Shown here one piece after another: positions 47,044 through 59,597 of a stretch of DNA of 64,000 nt. A program made the position numbers and the translations under genes. The DNA lies in assembly GCF_041381155.1 (NCBI RefSeq), contig NC_091143.1, positions 39,199,996-39,263,995 of the forward strand, read 5' to 3'. The number at the start of each line of letters is the position of its first letter. The stretch's first letter is position 1. The notes below the pieces were generated by a model. It was not told the origin of the DNA. It worked only from the letters and a program-made list of their open reading frames with translations, and did no database searches. Source of the stretch: Argopecten irradians (lineage: Eukaryota > Mollusca > Bivalvia > Pectinida > Pectinidae).

Positions 47044-48780
47044 TGAGTATCATAGCAGTTCCATAGTATCATCACAGATCTTGAATGATTGAATTTCATA
47101 ATAGTACTGTAAGTCACACACAATGTACACGTTATCAAGATTGTGATAGTGGTATATTATTGCGTGGCCTTTTCATTAAAAAAGTGTAACAATAACCGAT
47201 ATAGATGAATTAACGAAAATGATTATTTAAACAAAATATGTCATCAGAAAATGAAAATATAACTGCGTATCATTGAGAAGTTATTTGGTATTGTGACAAT
47301 TCTATATTTTATATGAAATTGTCCTGATACGGCGCGTTCCATTCGAGATACAGCAAATTTTGTATCGATATAACTTATATGAATCCGCAAATGGAACGCA
47401 CCTTAGTAAGTTGTAAGTAACGTGCGCGCGCGTGTTTCCCCCATCATGGTGTATTGGCACAGTCCACCGGTGAATGCAGTCACGCGTAAACGCTGAAGTA
47501 GCTCTGAGATATGCTCTCTTCCAAAACCACCAAGAAACTTCCTGGCCAGACGTGATATGCTAAATTACCAAAATGATGTGTTTCAAACACTTTGTATAGT
47601 TTTGAAGTTGTTTCCGAATATGTTGTGAATAATAATTGATATAACAGTTGTAGATTTCATCAACAGCTCGGTAATAATTTTGCAAGATATTATTGGTTAA
47701 AAAGCTTGTTAGTGACCTAATACAGAAAAATATAAGGGTCTATTATAGACCCAATATTTTTCCGTATTAGGTCACATCATACTGTGTAAAAAATTTATCC
47801 CAGTGTCTGCATGTTTTGTTATATATATCTCACTGAATCCTGCTACCAAAGACACCAAAGACACCAAAGAACACGCCCAATCCGGTCAAACTATACTGAC
47901 AACGGGCAAATCAGTCGTCACACTCAATTAAACTAAGATACCATGGTGACCGGTACATTTAAAAAATAAAAGATCCCATGTTCCTACATCACTTAGCTAG
48001 TAGCAGAAGTGAAGTTGAATGATTAACTTATCAGAAATGATTCCACGATGTAAAGCCATACGGGAATATATCAACTGAAATAATAAACGTGCATTTGCTC
48101 AGCAAACTCTGCAATTTTAATGCCTAGAAAGAATCATATTTAACTTTTAATGATGAGGGAGTAAGACATATTTGCGCAGCCATTTTTTTCTGACCATAAT
48201 ATTAAATGGATTAAATACATTTTTTTATTCAAATAAAACGCACGCTAAAACTGCATCATTTTAGCCCCTAGTTTTAGATGATTTATATCATTATACACAA
48301 AATTTATAGGAGAATACGATAAACTTTGATCTCGCGGAGTTATATATCGTCTGCTTGAGGGACTGACTAAAAACCATCTCAGATTACCGGTGACGGAACG
48401 CACAGGTGCCGGACGGTAATAGATCATAACCTTTCTAAGTAATAGTGTAACTCTAACAACGCCAATAAGATGTGATAATCCGGCTGTGTGTTGTTTTATT
48501 ACTGATCCAACACCATAACGGCTACAGACAGATTGATAACACATGCCATATTATACTGTTTTAATATTGAATTTGATATACACCATCTTATACACAAAGA
48601 TCCACTCAGAAACTGCCCTTCCGCTACCTCTCCGTTTAAAAACATTTACAGCGTAGTCTGTTGTCTTGTTAAAAAACACATGTAGCGTTTATCAATTTTG
48701 CAATTTCCTGTAACCCATATTTTTAATTTTCTGAAATATATATCTTCCAAATCGACAGAAAACAGTCTATGTAACATATA
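47044..48780. other. Intergenic with two small inverted repeats
   Basis: At 47,332-47,403 GGCGCGTTCCATTCG and an inverse of GGTGCGTTCCATTTGCGG frame about 45 bp. At 47,711-47,774 GTGACCTAATACAGAAAAAT and its near inverse, with an inner AAGGGTC/GACCC pair, form a 64-bp hairpin. A 99-codon minus-strand ORF (48,245-48,544) is not recognised. Confidence 0.5.
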
Positions 48781-50894
48781 GACAATGCCGCTGGAAACAC
48801 ATTTGTAACAGAAGGGGATTATCGGCGCTGTGACAATTCTAAAGGCACTTAAAAAGGTAAGTCATTTCAGCAAAGAATTTGTCATCATACTGTAGTGTAA
48901 TTTTGAGTATACTTTTGTAGTATTTTTGCTTGAATTTTAATGAGAATGTTTTCATTTGAAATAATATTATTAGTTTACCCAGGACACGACATGGTTCCTA
49001 ATGTAAATTATTATGGTCACAGATAATCGTTTATCGTCACTTTCAAATGAATAGCACAGTATACATTTGCCAAACATTTTCTTTTGTTCTTGATAAGAGA
49101 TATTCAGCATTATTTAATAAAAGACACTATTTATACCCATTAATCATGGATAATAATTCATTTGACGTGTAAATGTTGATATTGAATTATGGAATAGGAC
49201 AATTTTCTTTTAATCATTTTCAAAATATCCTACATTCATTTTTACGAAATTTTACTTTTAAGTCTTTTTGGTTTGGAGATACACTTTAATAATAATTAAT
49301 AAGGAGATTTAATTCTAATATGGCTTCGTAGTTCTTCAGTTCTTCAAAGGTTAATTACCGAGATGTGTTTGGGAATTTGGCTTCATGCTGTTCATCCCTA
49401 TTCACATGCTGCTTTCAATTCAGTATGAACAAACATAATGCTAAATACATGGATGTATAACTCTCATTCAATTAAAATATCTGTTTTCAATAATATTCCA
49501 CGAGTAAATTTTCAAAATTAACGTCTTGAAGTGTGCAGGTATCATTTAATCTTTTCCCATTTTTTAATGCCTTTATCTGTACCTAGATTGTGCACGCACA
49601 ACGATTTCCTCATGGAGAGGAAACGTCTGGTTTTTACATTATGAAGAAAGACATCTAACTCTCCCTAATGATTACCAGATACATGTTTGATATCATCTTC
49701 AAAAGAATTTAGTAGCACATCCATTTTTTTTACATATTCATTATACACTTTTTACCCATTCAAACTCTTATTTTATAAATATGTTCAAACCACGTCTAAA
49801 CAAATCTGTTATTATGTAAACAAATATGATTAAATTAACAAATATTATTAAATAAACAAATATGTAATTAAATAAACAAATTAAATAAACAAACATGTAA
49901 TCAACTACACAAATGTGTAATTAAATAAACAAATATGTAATTAAATACACACATAAGTTTTTAACTAAACAAATATGTAATTAAATAAACATATTTCAAA
50001 CATAAAAAATCATTGAAATAAAAACAAAAAACAAAAAAACTAATTTCGATTTTTCAATCAAATGTATATTAATATACTCTTTATATTTCGACACATCTGA
50101 GATGGCTGTTAAACGGTAAAAACTCTAAGTGTTCGAAAATTGAGTTGCGTCGAGTTATCGTTTGGGTGGACCCCCTATTCGATACGCTATGTGATGATAA
50201 ACGGTCGTATTTATTACTTTACACACAGATAAAAGTCGGATGATTTTTCTGTAATCTCACATTTTACCCTCCCCCATGCTCTTCTCCTAGCCTCGTCTTC
50301 GTCCCTCGAGATTACATCCCGCTCTCACGAGGTTCTGTACCCATCACAATCTGTTTATACGTGTTTTATAGTAGACGTGTATCCGTGCTGTTTATTTTTC
50401 ACTGAGATATTACCAACGATTATTACGCTCAAGATTTAATATAAGTAAACAATTAGAAAAAATCATGTGTTGACATGCAGAAGGCCACCTACCGTGGCGA
50501 CCTCTGTCGCTCAAGTTTATAAATTAGAAGCTCGGACGAAATTAGCATGCTTTAAATAGAAACTGAAATTAGTGGCACGTCAATCTGCATTTTAACACAT
50601 CAACGTAAAAGTTTACGACTGCATATATCATTACCAGCATGCTATAAAATGTTTTTACGTCTATCACCGATAATGGTTTTATACGCTGCTTACGCAGCTG
50701 CATTCTTTTTGTTTGAAAGTGGGTTAACGTTTTGTTTTTGATTTTTGATTCTTACCAGGTAAGCGTCTTTATCAACATTACAAAAATAATTTTAAAATGA
50801 AATTAATCAAACATTTAAACGGTGATTGCATTACTTTCAAGTTTTATTTCAAGTTCCCATGGTAATACTTTCAAAATTTTGATTTTTGTTTTAG
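48781..50894 (+). other. Upstream region of the plus-strand amine oxidase
   Basis: Candidate donors AAAAAG|GTAAGT (48,857) and TTACCAG|GTAAGC (50,759) could end 5' UTR exons that splice to the acceptor TTTTGTTTTAG at 50,894. At 49,795-49,990 is an AT-rich minisatellite based on TATGTAATTAAATAAACAAA. No coding exon recognised. Confidence 0.4.
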
Positions 50895-50903
50895 AACGAG
50901 GCA

Positions 50904-53015
50904 ATGGAACGAATTGAGAAGCACGTGGTATCCATGGAGAAAACATTGGACTCCGCCAGAAGATGGCGCTCTTTTTCAGTCTGTTTGTTGATTGTGATTA
51001 TATTTCTAATGGCGACCATTGCGACAACCATAGTGTATTATGAATTGATCATGCGGCCCAAAAAACTTGCCAGCCACGCCGGTGTTCAGGAAACATCTGA
51101 TATGGAAGATGAGCCGACGGTTCCATCATTATTTCGTGATTTAACTAAACAAGAATTGAAAAGATTGAAGGAGTACTTGTATAAACAGCGCATTTTTAAC
51201 TTAAATAACAACGAACCCGTCACTTTAAGTTCAAGTTTCTTGTTTTTGTCCGAATTACACCTTCCAAATAAATCGCACGCATTGGAAACTTTAAATGATC
51301 ACCACAAAGCGCCACCTAGGGAGGCAAAAGTTGTGTTTTTCAGGGGAGATAAGAACATTCCTGTAGTCGAAGAATACGTTATTGGACCACTGTCGAACAT
51401 TACGTATCATCGCTTACTTGTGTCAAAGCACTACCAAAGGCCGGCGCCATTTCTTTTCAGACCGAACAGCAAAGCAGAATATCAGGAGGTACAGAGACTT
51501 TTAGTTGATGTTGACAACGTCCTCAAACACGTTTTACTTGAAAGTTATGACGCGCGATTTTTCAATTGCGACCGGAAGTGTTTAGTTATGCATCGGTGGA
51601 CAGCTGTTTCGCCAGCCGTGTCGGGTAGTGACGTACGTAAAGTGTGGTATTGGGCACATCACTCCACTGAATATTATATTTTCAATCCTATAGATTTCTT
51701 CATTCTTTTTAACTTGGATGGAAATGATCCCAGCCTTTTCCACGTGGAGAGTATTTGGTACAATGGTCAGACGTTCGATAAAGCTGAATATTTAGCAGAT
51801 GCTTATACAGCAGGAACTATCAGGAAATCAGTCATGATGTTTCCCAAAGATAAACCAATCTCAACTCTCAACTTAAGAGGTGACCGATTTCCAGAGAAGA
51901 ACCTGCGTAGTCCTCGACAGGTTGAGCCGGACGGTAAACGTTACAGCCGGAAGGACAGACATGTTACCTATATGGGATGGGAGTTTGATTTCCGGATGTC
52001 CACCATGACTGGTCCGCAGCTTTTTGATATCAAACACATGGGACATCGAATTGTGTACGAACTGAGTCTGCAGGAAATTGCCTCATTTCACTCGGGATAC
52101 AAACCATGGAACCGTTACTCGGACATGATGTATAGCAACGTTTTATTGGGCTATCATGCACGCGACCTGGTTCCGGGGTCAGACTGCCCTTCATCTGCTT
52201 CTTATATCAGCGCTACCCATTGGACTGAACATCACAATGACCCTGTCACTTATGAACGTGCTTTCTGTCTGTTTGAGCAGAGTACTGGCGTGCCACTCAG
52301 GCGACACCATGCTTATGATAAAATGTCTGGCCGGTTTTACGGCTCCCTGGAGGATATTGTTCTGGTTCTGAGAGCAATTATTACAGTGTTCAACCAAGAC
52401 TGTATTGTGGATTTTATTTTCCACCAAAATGGTGCTTTAGAAGTTAAAACATCGCTAACCGGTTATATGTTAGCAATGCTACACTCGCCCCCCGAAGGAA
52501 GATATGGATTCCAACTTCGAGAGAGACTTATCGGGACACTCAGTCAACACGCATTTAATTTCAAAGTCGACTTTGATATTCATGGGACTAAAAACCGATA
52601 TGAGACATTGCAGTTTGAGCCACATTCGATAAATAACAACGATTGGTCAGTGGAAAAGAATGCAAGATACGAGCAGATTAAGTTTACCAGAAATTCAAAA
52701 ATGACAGAACTTCATACTTTATATCGTGAAAACACCAGCGTCCCATTGTACCACATATTCTACAATAAAGACTATAAAACCACATACAACGATCCAAGAG
52801 CCTATCGTTTACAAATCGACGGCGGATTAACACACCTACTATCACGTGGTATGGGGAACGAGCCGTCGATATCGTGGGCACGCCATCAGATGGCGGTGAC
52901 TCGCCGGAAAGACGACGAAGGACAAAGTAGTTCTATTTACGCAACATGGGATAGAAAGGAACCTATAGTTAATTTTCAAAGTTTCCTCGACGATAATGAA
53001 AGTATTGTTGATACG
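50904..53015 (+). CDS. Amine oxidase-like gene (plus), exon with start codon
   Basis: Acceptor at 50,893-50,894, then AACGAGGCA in frame before ATG at 50,904. I take this Met as the start because the membrane anchor follows at a normal distance. The exon ends GATACG|GTAAGT at 53,015 after residue 704. Reading on would give only four more codons before a stop. Confidence 0.9.
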
Positions 53016-56000
53016 GTAAGTTATCTTTAGTTATGGAGATTTTTTGACAAAAATTAGTGTGTGATTGTATGCTATTTCACATGTTTTGTCATCCTCGATA
53101 CTCCAGGGGTTCCGATCACTTACGATCTCTACACTCCTGGACTATCTCATAGAGTAAATCTTAAGACAGCTCAGAGTAACAAATTTTAACCAATCACAGG
53201 CTTGCAAAAATGTTCTCTGAATACTACAGAGAGAGCCTCTGAATACGACAGAGAGAGCGACAACTTACTTCAAAGCCACACAGCCAACCACAGTGTACCG
53301 TTATATGGCTCTTTTTATCATATAACTAAAATACCTGTTCTATTGCCTCCAGTTTTACTATGAGATAGTCCAGGGGTGAAGAGATCGTAAGTGATCAGAA
53401 TTCCTGGAGTATCGAGGATGTTGCTTAGTAAGTTATTTTTGGAAATATGACATATTCGTCGTAAGAAATAGTGAGATAGGTTCTAATTGTGAATGGGTTA
53501 ATTACCACAACCAATACAAAAATCCTTCCCTTATAATGGAATCATTACAACTATTTCTGTGTTCAGATTGGTAAATGTTCCTGTTTAACCGCTTCGTATT
53601 ACTGATGTGGAGCTTGGATTTTGAATATTTCCAATGTCATGCTGTTTTACATACTCGATACTCTAGGGGTTACGATTAATGTCGTTCGGTATATCCACCC
53701 CTCATAGTAAAACTGGAGGCAACAGAACAGAACATATGATTTAGTCCTTTGATGTACATCAAAAGAGCTATATAACGGTACACTGTGGTTGACTGTGTTG
53801 CGTCGCTCTCTCTCTCTCTCTTTCTCTGTACATAGTCTTCTAAAGAAGGCATGCGATTGGTCAGAGTTTTTTCTTCTGTACTGTCTTTAGTTTTACTACG
53901 CGATAGTCCAGGATGGATGTAATGACAGTGAAAGTAACTTCTGAAGTATCGAGGAAGGCTAGTTATGGCACAGCATTTTCAAGAAATCAAGGACATATTC
54001 TTAAAACTGTTTGAAAGCTGACCGGTTTGTAGTGGTTAGTTACAATGGTGTTGTCAAGTTATAAGTAAGTCCCGTCACCATCTTTAGGTGGACAATTTAA
54101 TCGTCATTTCTTACGTGGTTCGTAAACATTGCTTGTTATCACTTTTTTCAGGAGCTTTAGTTGATCTTTCTCAAATGTCATAAGCAGGTTTCTCTTAGAC
54201 CCTAGTTGTGGATATTGCATTGTCAGATCGATACAAGATGGTCGACAGGAAGTCATCTTTTGATTTTGGTAGTTGATGTTCATAACCACTTTTTCTCTGA
54301 AGGGATCTTTCATTGTAATGTCACATATATGTTCCCTTTGGTCCCTAGATATCCATATTAACATGGCTGACGGCCATCTTTGGTATTGACAATGGCAATT
54401 TTTTACCTTGATATCTCTGAATGTACGTTTTCATATGTAGTATTTAATACGTCCATTATGGATTAACAATAATACCTCTTTATTTACAAATACTTTATTT
54501 TGTTATGGAAAAGACATATATCCACCTTTAATATTTCAAACAAATTTTTGACTGTTTATATGTAGAGTGCCCATGTTTTCAAAGGTTCTATTGGAAAAGT
54601 AAAAACAGAAAAATCAGAGAAAAATGAATGATGAAGATCTATGAATGGTGTTCGTCACGTTAACTGTGAGATTTCTTGTTTGATATTTAGTTAGATGGCT
54701 TTGTTTGTGAATAGCCTGTCTTTTTAAAACAATACAGAATATTATAGAATTTGGGAAGATGATTTGTCTCGCTCCTTAAATTATCTTATCATATTGATGG
54801 ATTCAGAATTGTGTGGTTTAAGTATGTCTCTAAAATGCATAATGTCATACATTTGTCATTTTTGTCAACACTATCGTACCTCACGGATTTTGATGGTCCA
54901 TTCAAAGACTCGCTTACATGGTGGGTTTTCTCTGTCGATATTAAGGGAGTTAAGTTATGTAAATTACAAATGATGAATACAATGTATATGACTGGTGTTT
55001 TATCTGAAAGTCAGACATTTCACTGGCAGTTACCGAGGCGAGGACTCTCTATCTATTAAATGTGTCTGGGGAAAATGGTAACTTGTGACAAAGTTTTTTT
55101 TTGGAATTTTTCATTTGTAATTTCAAAACACATCAGTAATAAAAAGTTTTGAATAGAAGTATTCACCGATCTGAACTTACAACGATAGACTAGCATCTTA
55201 CATTGGAAGTGACCAATAACGTTTTTCTTGACACAATCCTAAAACCAGGTAGATCGTTGGGGAGGTAAATCACCGTCGGTTCAGTGGTTACTATCACTGA
55301 CGTTATATCTATCTCAAAGTATAACTAGAGGCAGTTCAGGAGATGAACATCAAAGGATCAAATTACCTGTGTCTTCCAATGCCTCCAGTTTTACTATGGG
55401 ATAGTCTAGGGTGGTTATAACGTCAGTAATAGTAACCCCTGGAGTATCGACGATGGTGGTATATATGCTGACATTTTATCTTACTGTTGTCGATCTCACT
55501 TTTATAGTTGAATGAAATAGAATTATACATTGAACCATCTAAACATAAGTTTTACTAAATTTCAAATACATATTTCAATCATTTACTACTGAAGAGTTTG
55601 TGGTATTTTCAAGCTTGATTCGGACATGTCAATTGATTCAGCATTGGTTGGTCGTTATTACAATTTTTCTCCATAAAAATATTATTTTCTAATATAATGA
55701 AGCTTCTACAGGCAAATGAAATATGATGATACTTTACTTAGTGTTGAAACTAAAATGGTCATTGAAAAGTTTGGTCACTATCATTGTATTATTGACAAGT
55801 TGTATTATTATTGTATTATTTATTTATTTATTTATTTATTTATTATTTATTTATTTATTTATTCAAACCTTCATCTTTACAGGATTTGGTCGCCTGGATA
55901 ACACTAGGACTTCACCATCTACCACAAATGGAAGATATCCCGCTTATTTCATCTATAGGCAAGCGGCCATCTTTCTTTTTGACGCCATTCAACTTCCATG

Positions 56001-56185
56001 ACTCCGATCCTTCTATGGCGTCAAGGGATGCAGTGCGCATGTCATATGATGGTATTTCCGGATCTCAACTAAATGTGAAAGTTGAAAATTATGGAATCTC
56101 GAAAGAATATATATGCGCTTCTGAATATCAAAGAGAAAATACTAAAACGTATTCTAATATATCTTCGTTATTTGAACAAACTTAA
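50904..56185 (+). CDS. Copper amine oxidase-like protein, predicted pseudoenzyme
   Basis: Two exons, 50904-53015 and 55883-56185, join in phase 0 to give 804 residues. A single membrane anchor (about residues 25-48, VCLLIVIIFLMATIATTIVYY) follows a short basic head, as in the type II AOC3/VAP-1 layout. The N2 and N3 domains and catalytic domain follow. The catalytic domain is well conserved (ELSLQEIASFHSGYKP, RAFCLFEQSTGVPLRRHH), but key residues are changed. The TPQ-precursor Tyr of the N-Y-D motif is Gln498 (VFNQDCIVDF), the catalytic-base Asp position is Tyr410 (DMMYSNVLLG), and the first His of the copper HxH pair is Ser547 (SQH). The second His (549) and the distal His716 remain. Without the Tyr no TPQ can form, so oxidase activity is not expected. 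The frame has no stop or frameshift, so it appears maintained. Confidence 0.93.
53090..53420. mobile_element. CATCCTCGA-type MITE, copy 2
   Basis: A 331-bp element with ends CATCCTCGATACTCCAGGGG and its inverse, and GATCACTTACGATCTC and its inverse inside. Interior shared with copy 1 (TATTGCCTCCAGTTTTACTA). A TATGGCTC string matches the equivalent region of copies 1 and 3. Confidence 0.88.
53650..53957. mobile_element. CATCCTCGA-type MITE, copy 3
   Basis: CATACTCGATACTCTAGGGG at the left, and GAAGTATCGAGGAAG at the right. The long inner arms include CATAGTAAAACTGGAGGC. A CT microsatellite (53,807-53,825) is inside. More diverged than copy 2. Confidence 0.75.
54100..54400 (-). mobile_element. 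Pearl core fragment, reversed
   Basis: On the minus strand it matches the Pearl-like core at 3.2-4.6 kb: GAAAGATCCCTTCAGAGAAA, AAAATGATGACTTCCTG-like text, ATGCAATATCCACAACTAGG and CATTTGAGAAAG. About 1.5-2 diverged core units. The 86-codon minus-strand ORF at 54,104-54,364 is read from this repeat and is not a gene. Confidence 0.6.
54401..55284. other. Intron, nothing recognised
   Basis: No element or exon recognised. ORFs of 69 and 82 codons (54,764-55,059) have no family resemblance. Confidence 0.4.
55285..55455. mobile_element. CATCCTCGA-type MITE, copy 4, short
   Basis: Left TCACTGACGTTATATCTATC and right inverse (TATAACGTCAGTAATAGTAA, then CCCCTGGAGTATCGACGATG). Interior TGCCTCCAGTTTTACTATGG as in the longer copies. 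A subtype with ACGTTATA arms in place of GATCACTTACGATC; the relic at 571-664 belongs here. Confidence 0.7.
55883..56185 (+). CDS. Amine oxidase-like gene (plus), terminal exon
   Basis: Acceptor TCTTTACAG|GATTTGG. Encodes DLVAWITLGLHHLPQMED, where His716 is the distal copper ligand, then the conserved FFLTPFNFHDSDPSM and a short C-terminal tail, then TAA. The intron position (just before DLVAW) is the same in the minus-strand paralogue. Confidence 0.92.
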   Translation, partial: DLVAWITLGLHHLPQMEDIPLISSIGKRPSFFLTPFNFHDSDPSMASRDAVRMSYDGISGSQLNVKVENYGISKEYICASEYQRENTKTYSNISSLFEQT

Positions 56186-56206
56186 CTTATTTTCCCAAAA
56201 TTTCCA

Positions 56207-56212
56207 AATAAA
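56207..56212 (+). terminator. Polyadenylation signal AATAAA
   Basis: AATAAA 22 bp after the stop of the plus-strand amine oxidase-like gene, followed by an AT-rich, T-rich stretch. Implies a very short 3' UTR. Confidence 0.6.
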
Positions 56213-58015
56213 GTAATATATTATTAATTTTGTTTTGGCATTGCTATTCTTTATCTGGTGTTCTTGAAGAGTTCTTGGAAAGAATTTCACAAAAAAATCA
56301 TACTTCGGCTATTATTAGTATGAAATGACTACGTAATTTGTTTTTCGAATGCACTCTACAAAAAAATCCAAATGATCGCGCTATATAATGACCTTTATTA
56401 AAACCAAGCATAAATGTTAAGCACATTTTCTTCTGAAACGCAAGCATAGAAATTAAACACGTTCTCTTTTAGAAAGCAAGCAAAACTATTATACATATTC
56501 TTCTCTAAAACCCAATTATAAATATCTTGTACATACTCTTCCAAAACGTAAGCATAAATATTATAGATGACTTCAGTTGAAACCGAATATGTCTCTTCCA
56601 TAGCAAGCTCGTTTGACTTGATTTATATATATGACAAACACGTTATGATTGAAAATGGCCGTTTATTACAACGACGGATACATATCACTATGTATAAAAC
56701 AATCTATTTCATTTTATGTGTGAAATTACGCAATACGAAACGTAAATCTTCAAAGTTTTGTGCAAAACTAATAAACAAGTCAATGATGGAAGTAAAAAAA
56801 ACCGCCAGTAGTAATATTGTATTGGTAATGATTAAGTGAATACAATTATTGGAAACAACACAAAATATTATACATATTTACTGCTGAAACGCAAGCATTA
56901 TTACCTTAAACTTAGGTACTCGTATTAGACTAATCTAACAACAAACATATTACACTCTGTTCTTAAAGTTATATGTGCCGTAACGAGGCGAAGATTTTGA
57001 CATGTTATTTTTTCTTCACTTATCTATTGAAAACCATAAAGTTTGATGAATAAAGCTGTGAAAATCATTCAAATGACTTCAGATGTGTGATAAACGTTAG
57101 TGGCAACACATAAATTATGCACTTTTAAAACTGTTGTTTTATACCTTATGTGTGTTTATATGGAAAGTTCCCTGCAGAAATCACTTTACAATGACTAATA
57201 ACGCTATAAAAATGTTAAATGAAATTGTAGATCACGATTTGGCTTCATGGTCCGACCGTATGAACTCATTTCACTTCACTACAGATGTTAATATAATGAT
57301 TTTTGGCAGTACTGCCAAAAAACATTTTCAGCTCTTATATGTATTATTAAAATTAAAACATAAGCATTGAAAATACTGTAATTCTCAAAATGTTGGTAAC
57401 TTTTGATAATAAATTATAACAATTAAAAGCTCATCTTAATTCGTGAGAATGAAAAATACTTCACATATAACTTTAAACACAAACATGAATATTGTATGCA
57501 GAAGATGCCGCATGTAATATATAAGACATTTCCCTCCGTTCCTACTAAATCGAGGTATCACAATTCAATGTTAAGACAGTACTGTTATGTGATACTGTTG
57601 AACATATGCTTTTCCATCAAAAAGGTTATTTGATACTCCTGTTTTCAAACTGTTTACAATTTTACACTACAGGGTTTTAAGTTGATGAAACACAAACTAA
57701 GTAAACGCCTGTGGTAAAATAGGTCTATTACTACGAGTTATCCTTCTTTTTAAAGCACTAACACTATTTCTCATTCGCGATGATCAATGGCGACAACCAG
57801 ACGTCATAACCATATTACCAAAAGTTTAGATATGTTCTAGAGAACATAAAATTTTCACTTTACCATAATTCACATCATCTGTACAAAAGATCACACGTTC
57901 TCTTATCCCGGACAGGGATATCCACAATTTTACCGGTGTGAGAATTTTTTATCTCGTCCTAGGGTAAAGACAAGCTACACAAGATCTTTGCACATGAGAA
58001 AAAGAATAATCCATC
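56213..58015. other. Intergenic, loose repeats
   Basis: About 56,395-56,580 and 56,865-56,905 contain a loosely repeated string (TTCTTCTGAAACGCAAGCAT and variants, about 40-60 bp apart), a decayed tandem repeat. No gene recognised. Confidence 0.45.
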
Positions 58016-58017
58016 CT

Positions 58018-58135
58018 CTTTAGGGTGAAGCAGGAGATTTCAACCCTCGGATTAAGATTCGTACGCTGTCAAACACTCGACAAAACCTCTTATCCCTCGG
58101 GTTGAGATACTCCTGACTCACCCCTTCAAATCACC
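58018..58135. mobile_element. Foldback element with CCCTCGG motif
   Basis: AGGGTGAAGCAGGAGATTTC and AACCCTCGGATTAAGA pair with the inverse strings TCTTATCCCTCGGGTTGAGA and TACTCCTGACTCACCCCT. Arms are about 37 bp. Same CCCTCGG style as the elements at 19.1, 20.1 and 32.2 kb. Confidence 0.65.
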
Positions 58136-59595
58136 CGCACGGGTACACGGAGGTTAGATACATATGTTACCAAAGCGTAACCGTCCCTGCTTTTCTTTGT
58201 ATAGTAGATAATCCCGGTAACTATCATTAACAATAACGTCTGCGATTAAGGTAAACAATCCTTGTCGAATAATCATAATCTTGACGTGATCAATGAAATA
58301 AAAAAAAAATTGATAATCATTGAAGAGTAATTAGTTTTTAACAGACTTATTGTTATTATCATTATTATGGTATATTCTCCTTTATAGTTTCTGTCTCCTG
58401 GTTTAGGAAAACAAACACACGTTTCATGGTAATGTTCCTTACGTAGTATTAGATTACCCTTTCTGTTAAAAACGCTCTACCACCAAAATAGCATTTACGA
58501 TATTTATCATTTTAACTACTAACAATTTGTATTTACTCATGTAATTATATGTCTAACTAACACACAAATAATATACATTAACTTTTGCTTTTGGTGGATG
58601 CACAATCGGTACTTCATTCCATATAGTACATACAAATGTAGTATCATGAACTTTTTTCGGGACGCAATTCATTATTTTCAATACATGTATTTTGTATCTT
58701 GAAATAAAATAAGAAGCTGAACTTTTCAATGGCGGTAATGATGTGAAGTAAGCAACTTTTGTAACTGAAGGAAAATACTAATTCATCTGCTTCTGTTTTT
58801 GATAGAGAAAAATACTGCATTCGTCAGCGGTGTAGCATCTTTTTTTTGTTCTGCTTCCTGGCCAAGCTGACTTTGTGTTTGATATCGTAGTCAGGATAAC
58901 TTAGTAACAAAGGAACTAGCTCTGTAATATACAAAGGGTACATAAGTAATACACACGACACATTGTATATAGGCTGTTTATTTGTTTTAAAATACAAATA
59001 TCAATTGTTTGATCAGTATTAAATATTTCACATATATAAATTTTGATGATATTTACACTATACACAATATACAATCTGGACATGACTAAAACTGTAAACT
59101 GTACGAAATAGAAAGTGCCTTTTATCATCTGTTTTACAGTCAAATAGCATACTTATGGTATGGAGTGATGGGTTGTGGCAATTTTCGTTTTAATGATGAA
59201 TTCAGGAGACAATATAACAACTTAAGCTAGTTCGAATATGAAATGAATATTAAAAAACTATTGACACAATTTATGCACAATGTCAAATGCAAGATAAAAA
59301 TAGTAAACATTGTACTATGGGACATCTTCGGTTCATTAAACTGATTAAGTAAAAGATAGCCGTTGTAAAATAAGATATAATAGTAAGCAAATAGATAAAA
59401 TAGACGAGTATGAGATTCCACATAAAATCCACTGTAGTGTTATAGATGTATTAGGCCTACTAATCACAATACCACCATAGGTTACTCGTTATAGGAGAAG
59501 ACACTGGCATAAGTTAGTGACAGCCAATGGTTCATGGCCTCGGAGACTCTACTATATCGTACCCTGTCAGCCTCGCGACCATCCGGTCAGAGCGG
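58136..59595. other. Intergenic, nothing recognised
   Basis: AT-rich. Minus-strand ORFs of 75 and 64 codons (58,916-59,421) lack recognised content. Confidence 0.4.
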
Positions 59596-59597
59596 TC

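Larger units (their letters stand above)
53016..55882. other. Intron of the plus-strand amine oxidase-like gene
   Basis: 2,867 bp and unusually loaded with elements: three CATCCTCGA-type MITEs and a reversed Pearl core fragment, described separately. A (TTTA)n run at about 55,822-55,862 lies immediately before the acceptor TCTTTACAG. Confidence 0.85.

Noticed and set aside
54104-54364. 86-codon minus-strand ORF in the amine oxidase intron
   Set aside because: It lies in a reversed fragment of the Pearl-like core repeat.
50904-56185. Calling the plus-strand amine oxidase a pseudogene
   Set aside because: Catalytic residues are lost, but the frame, splice sites, membrane anchor and polyadenylation signal are intact. 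A pseudoenzyme fits better than a decayed gene.
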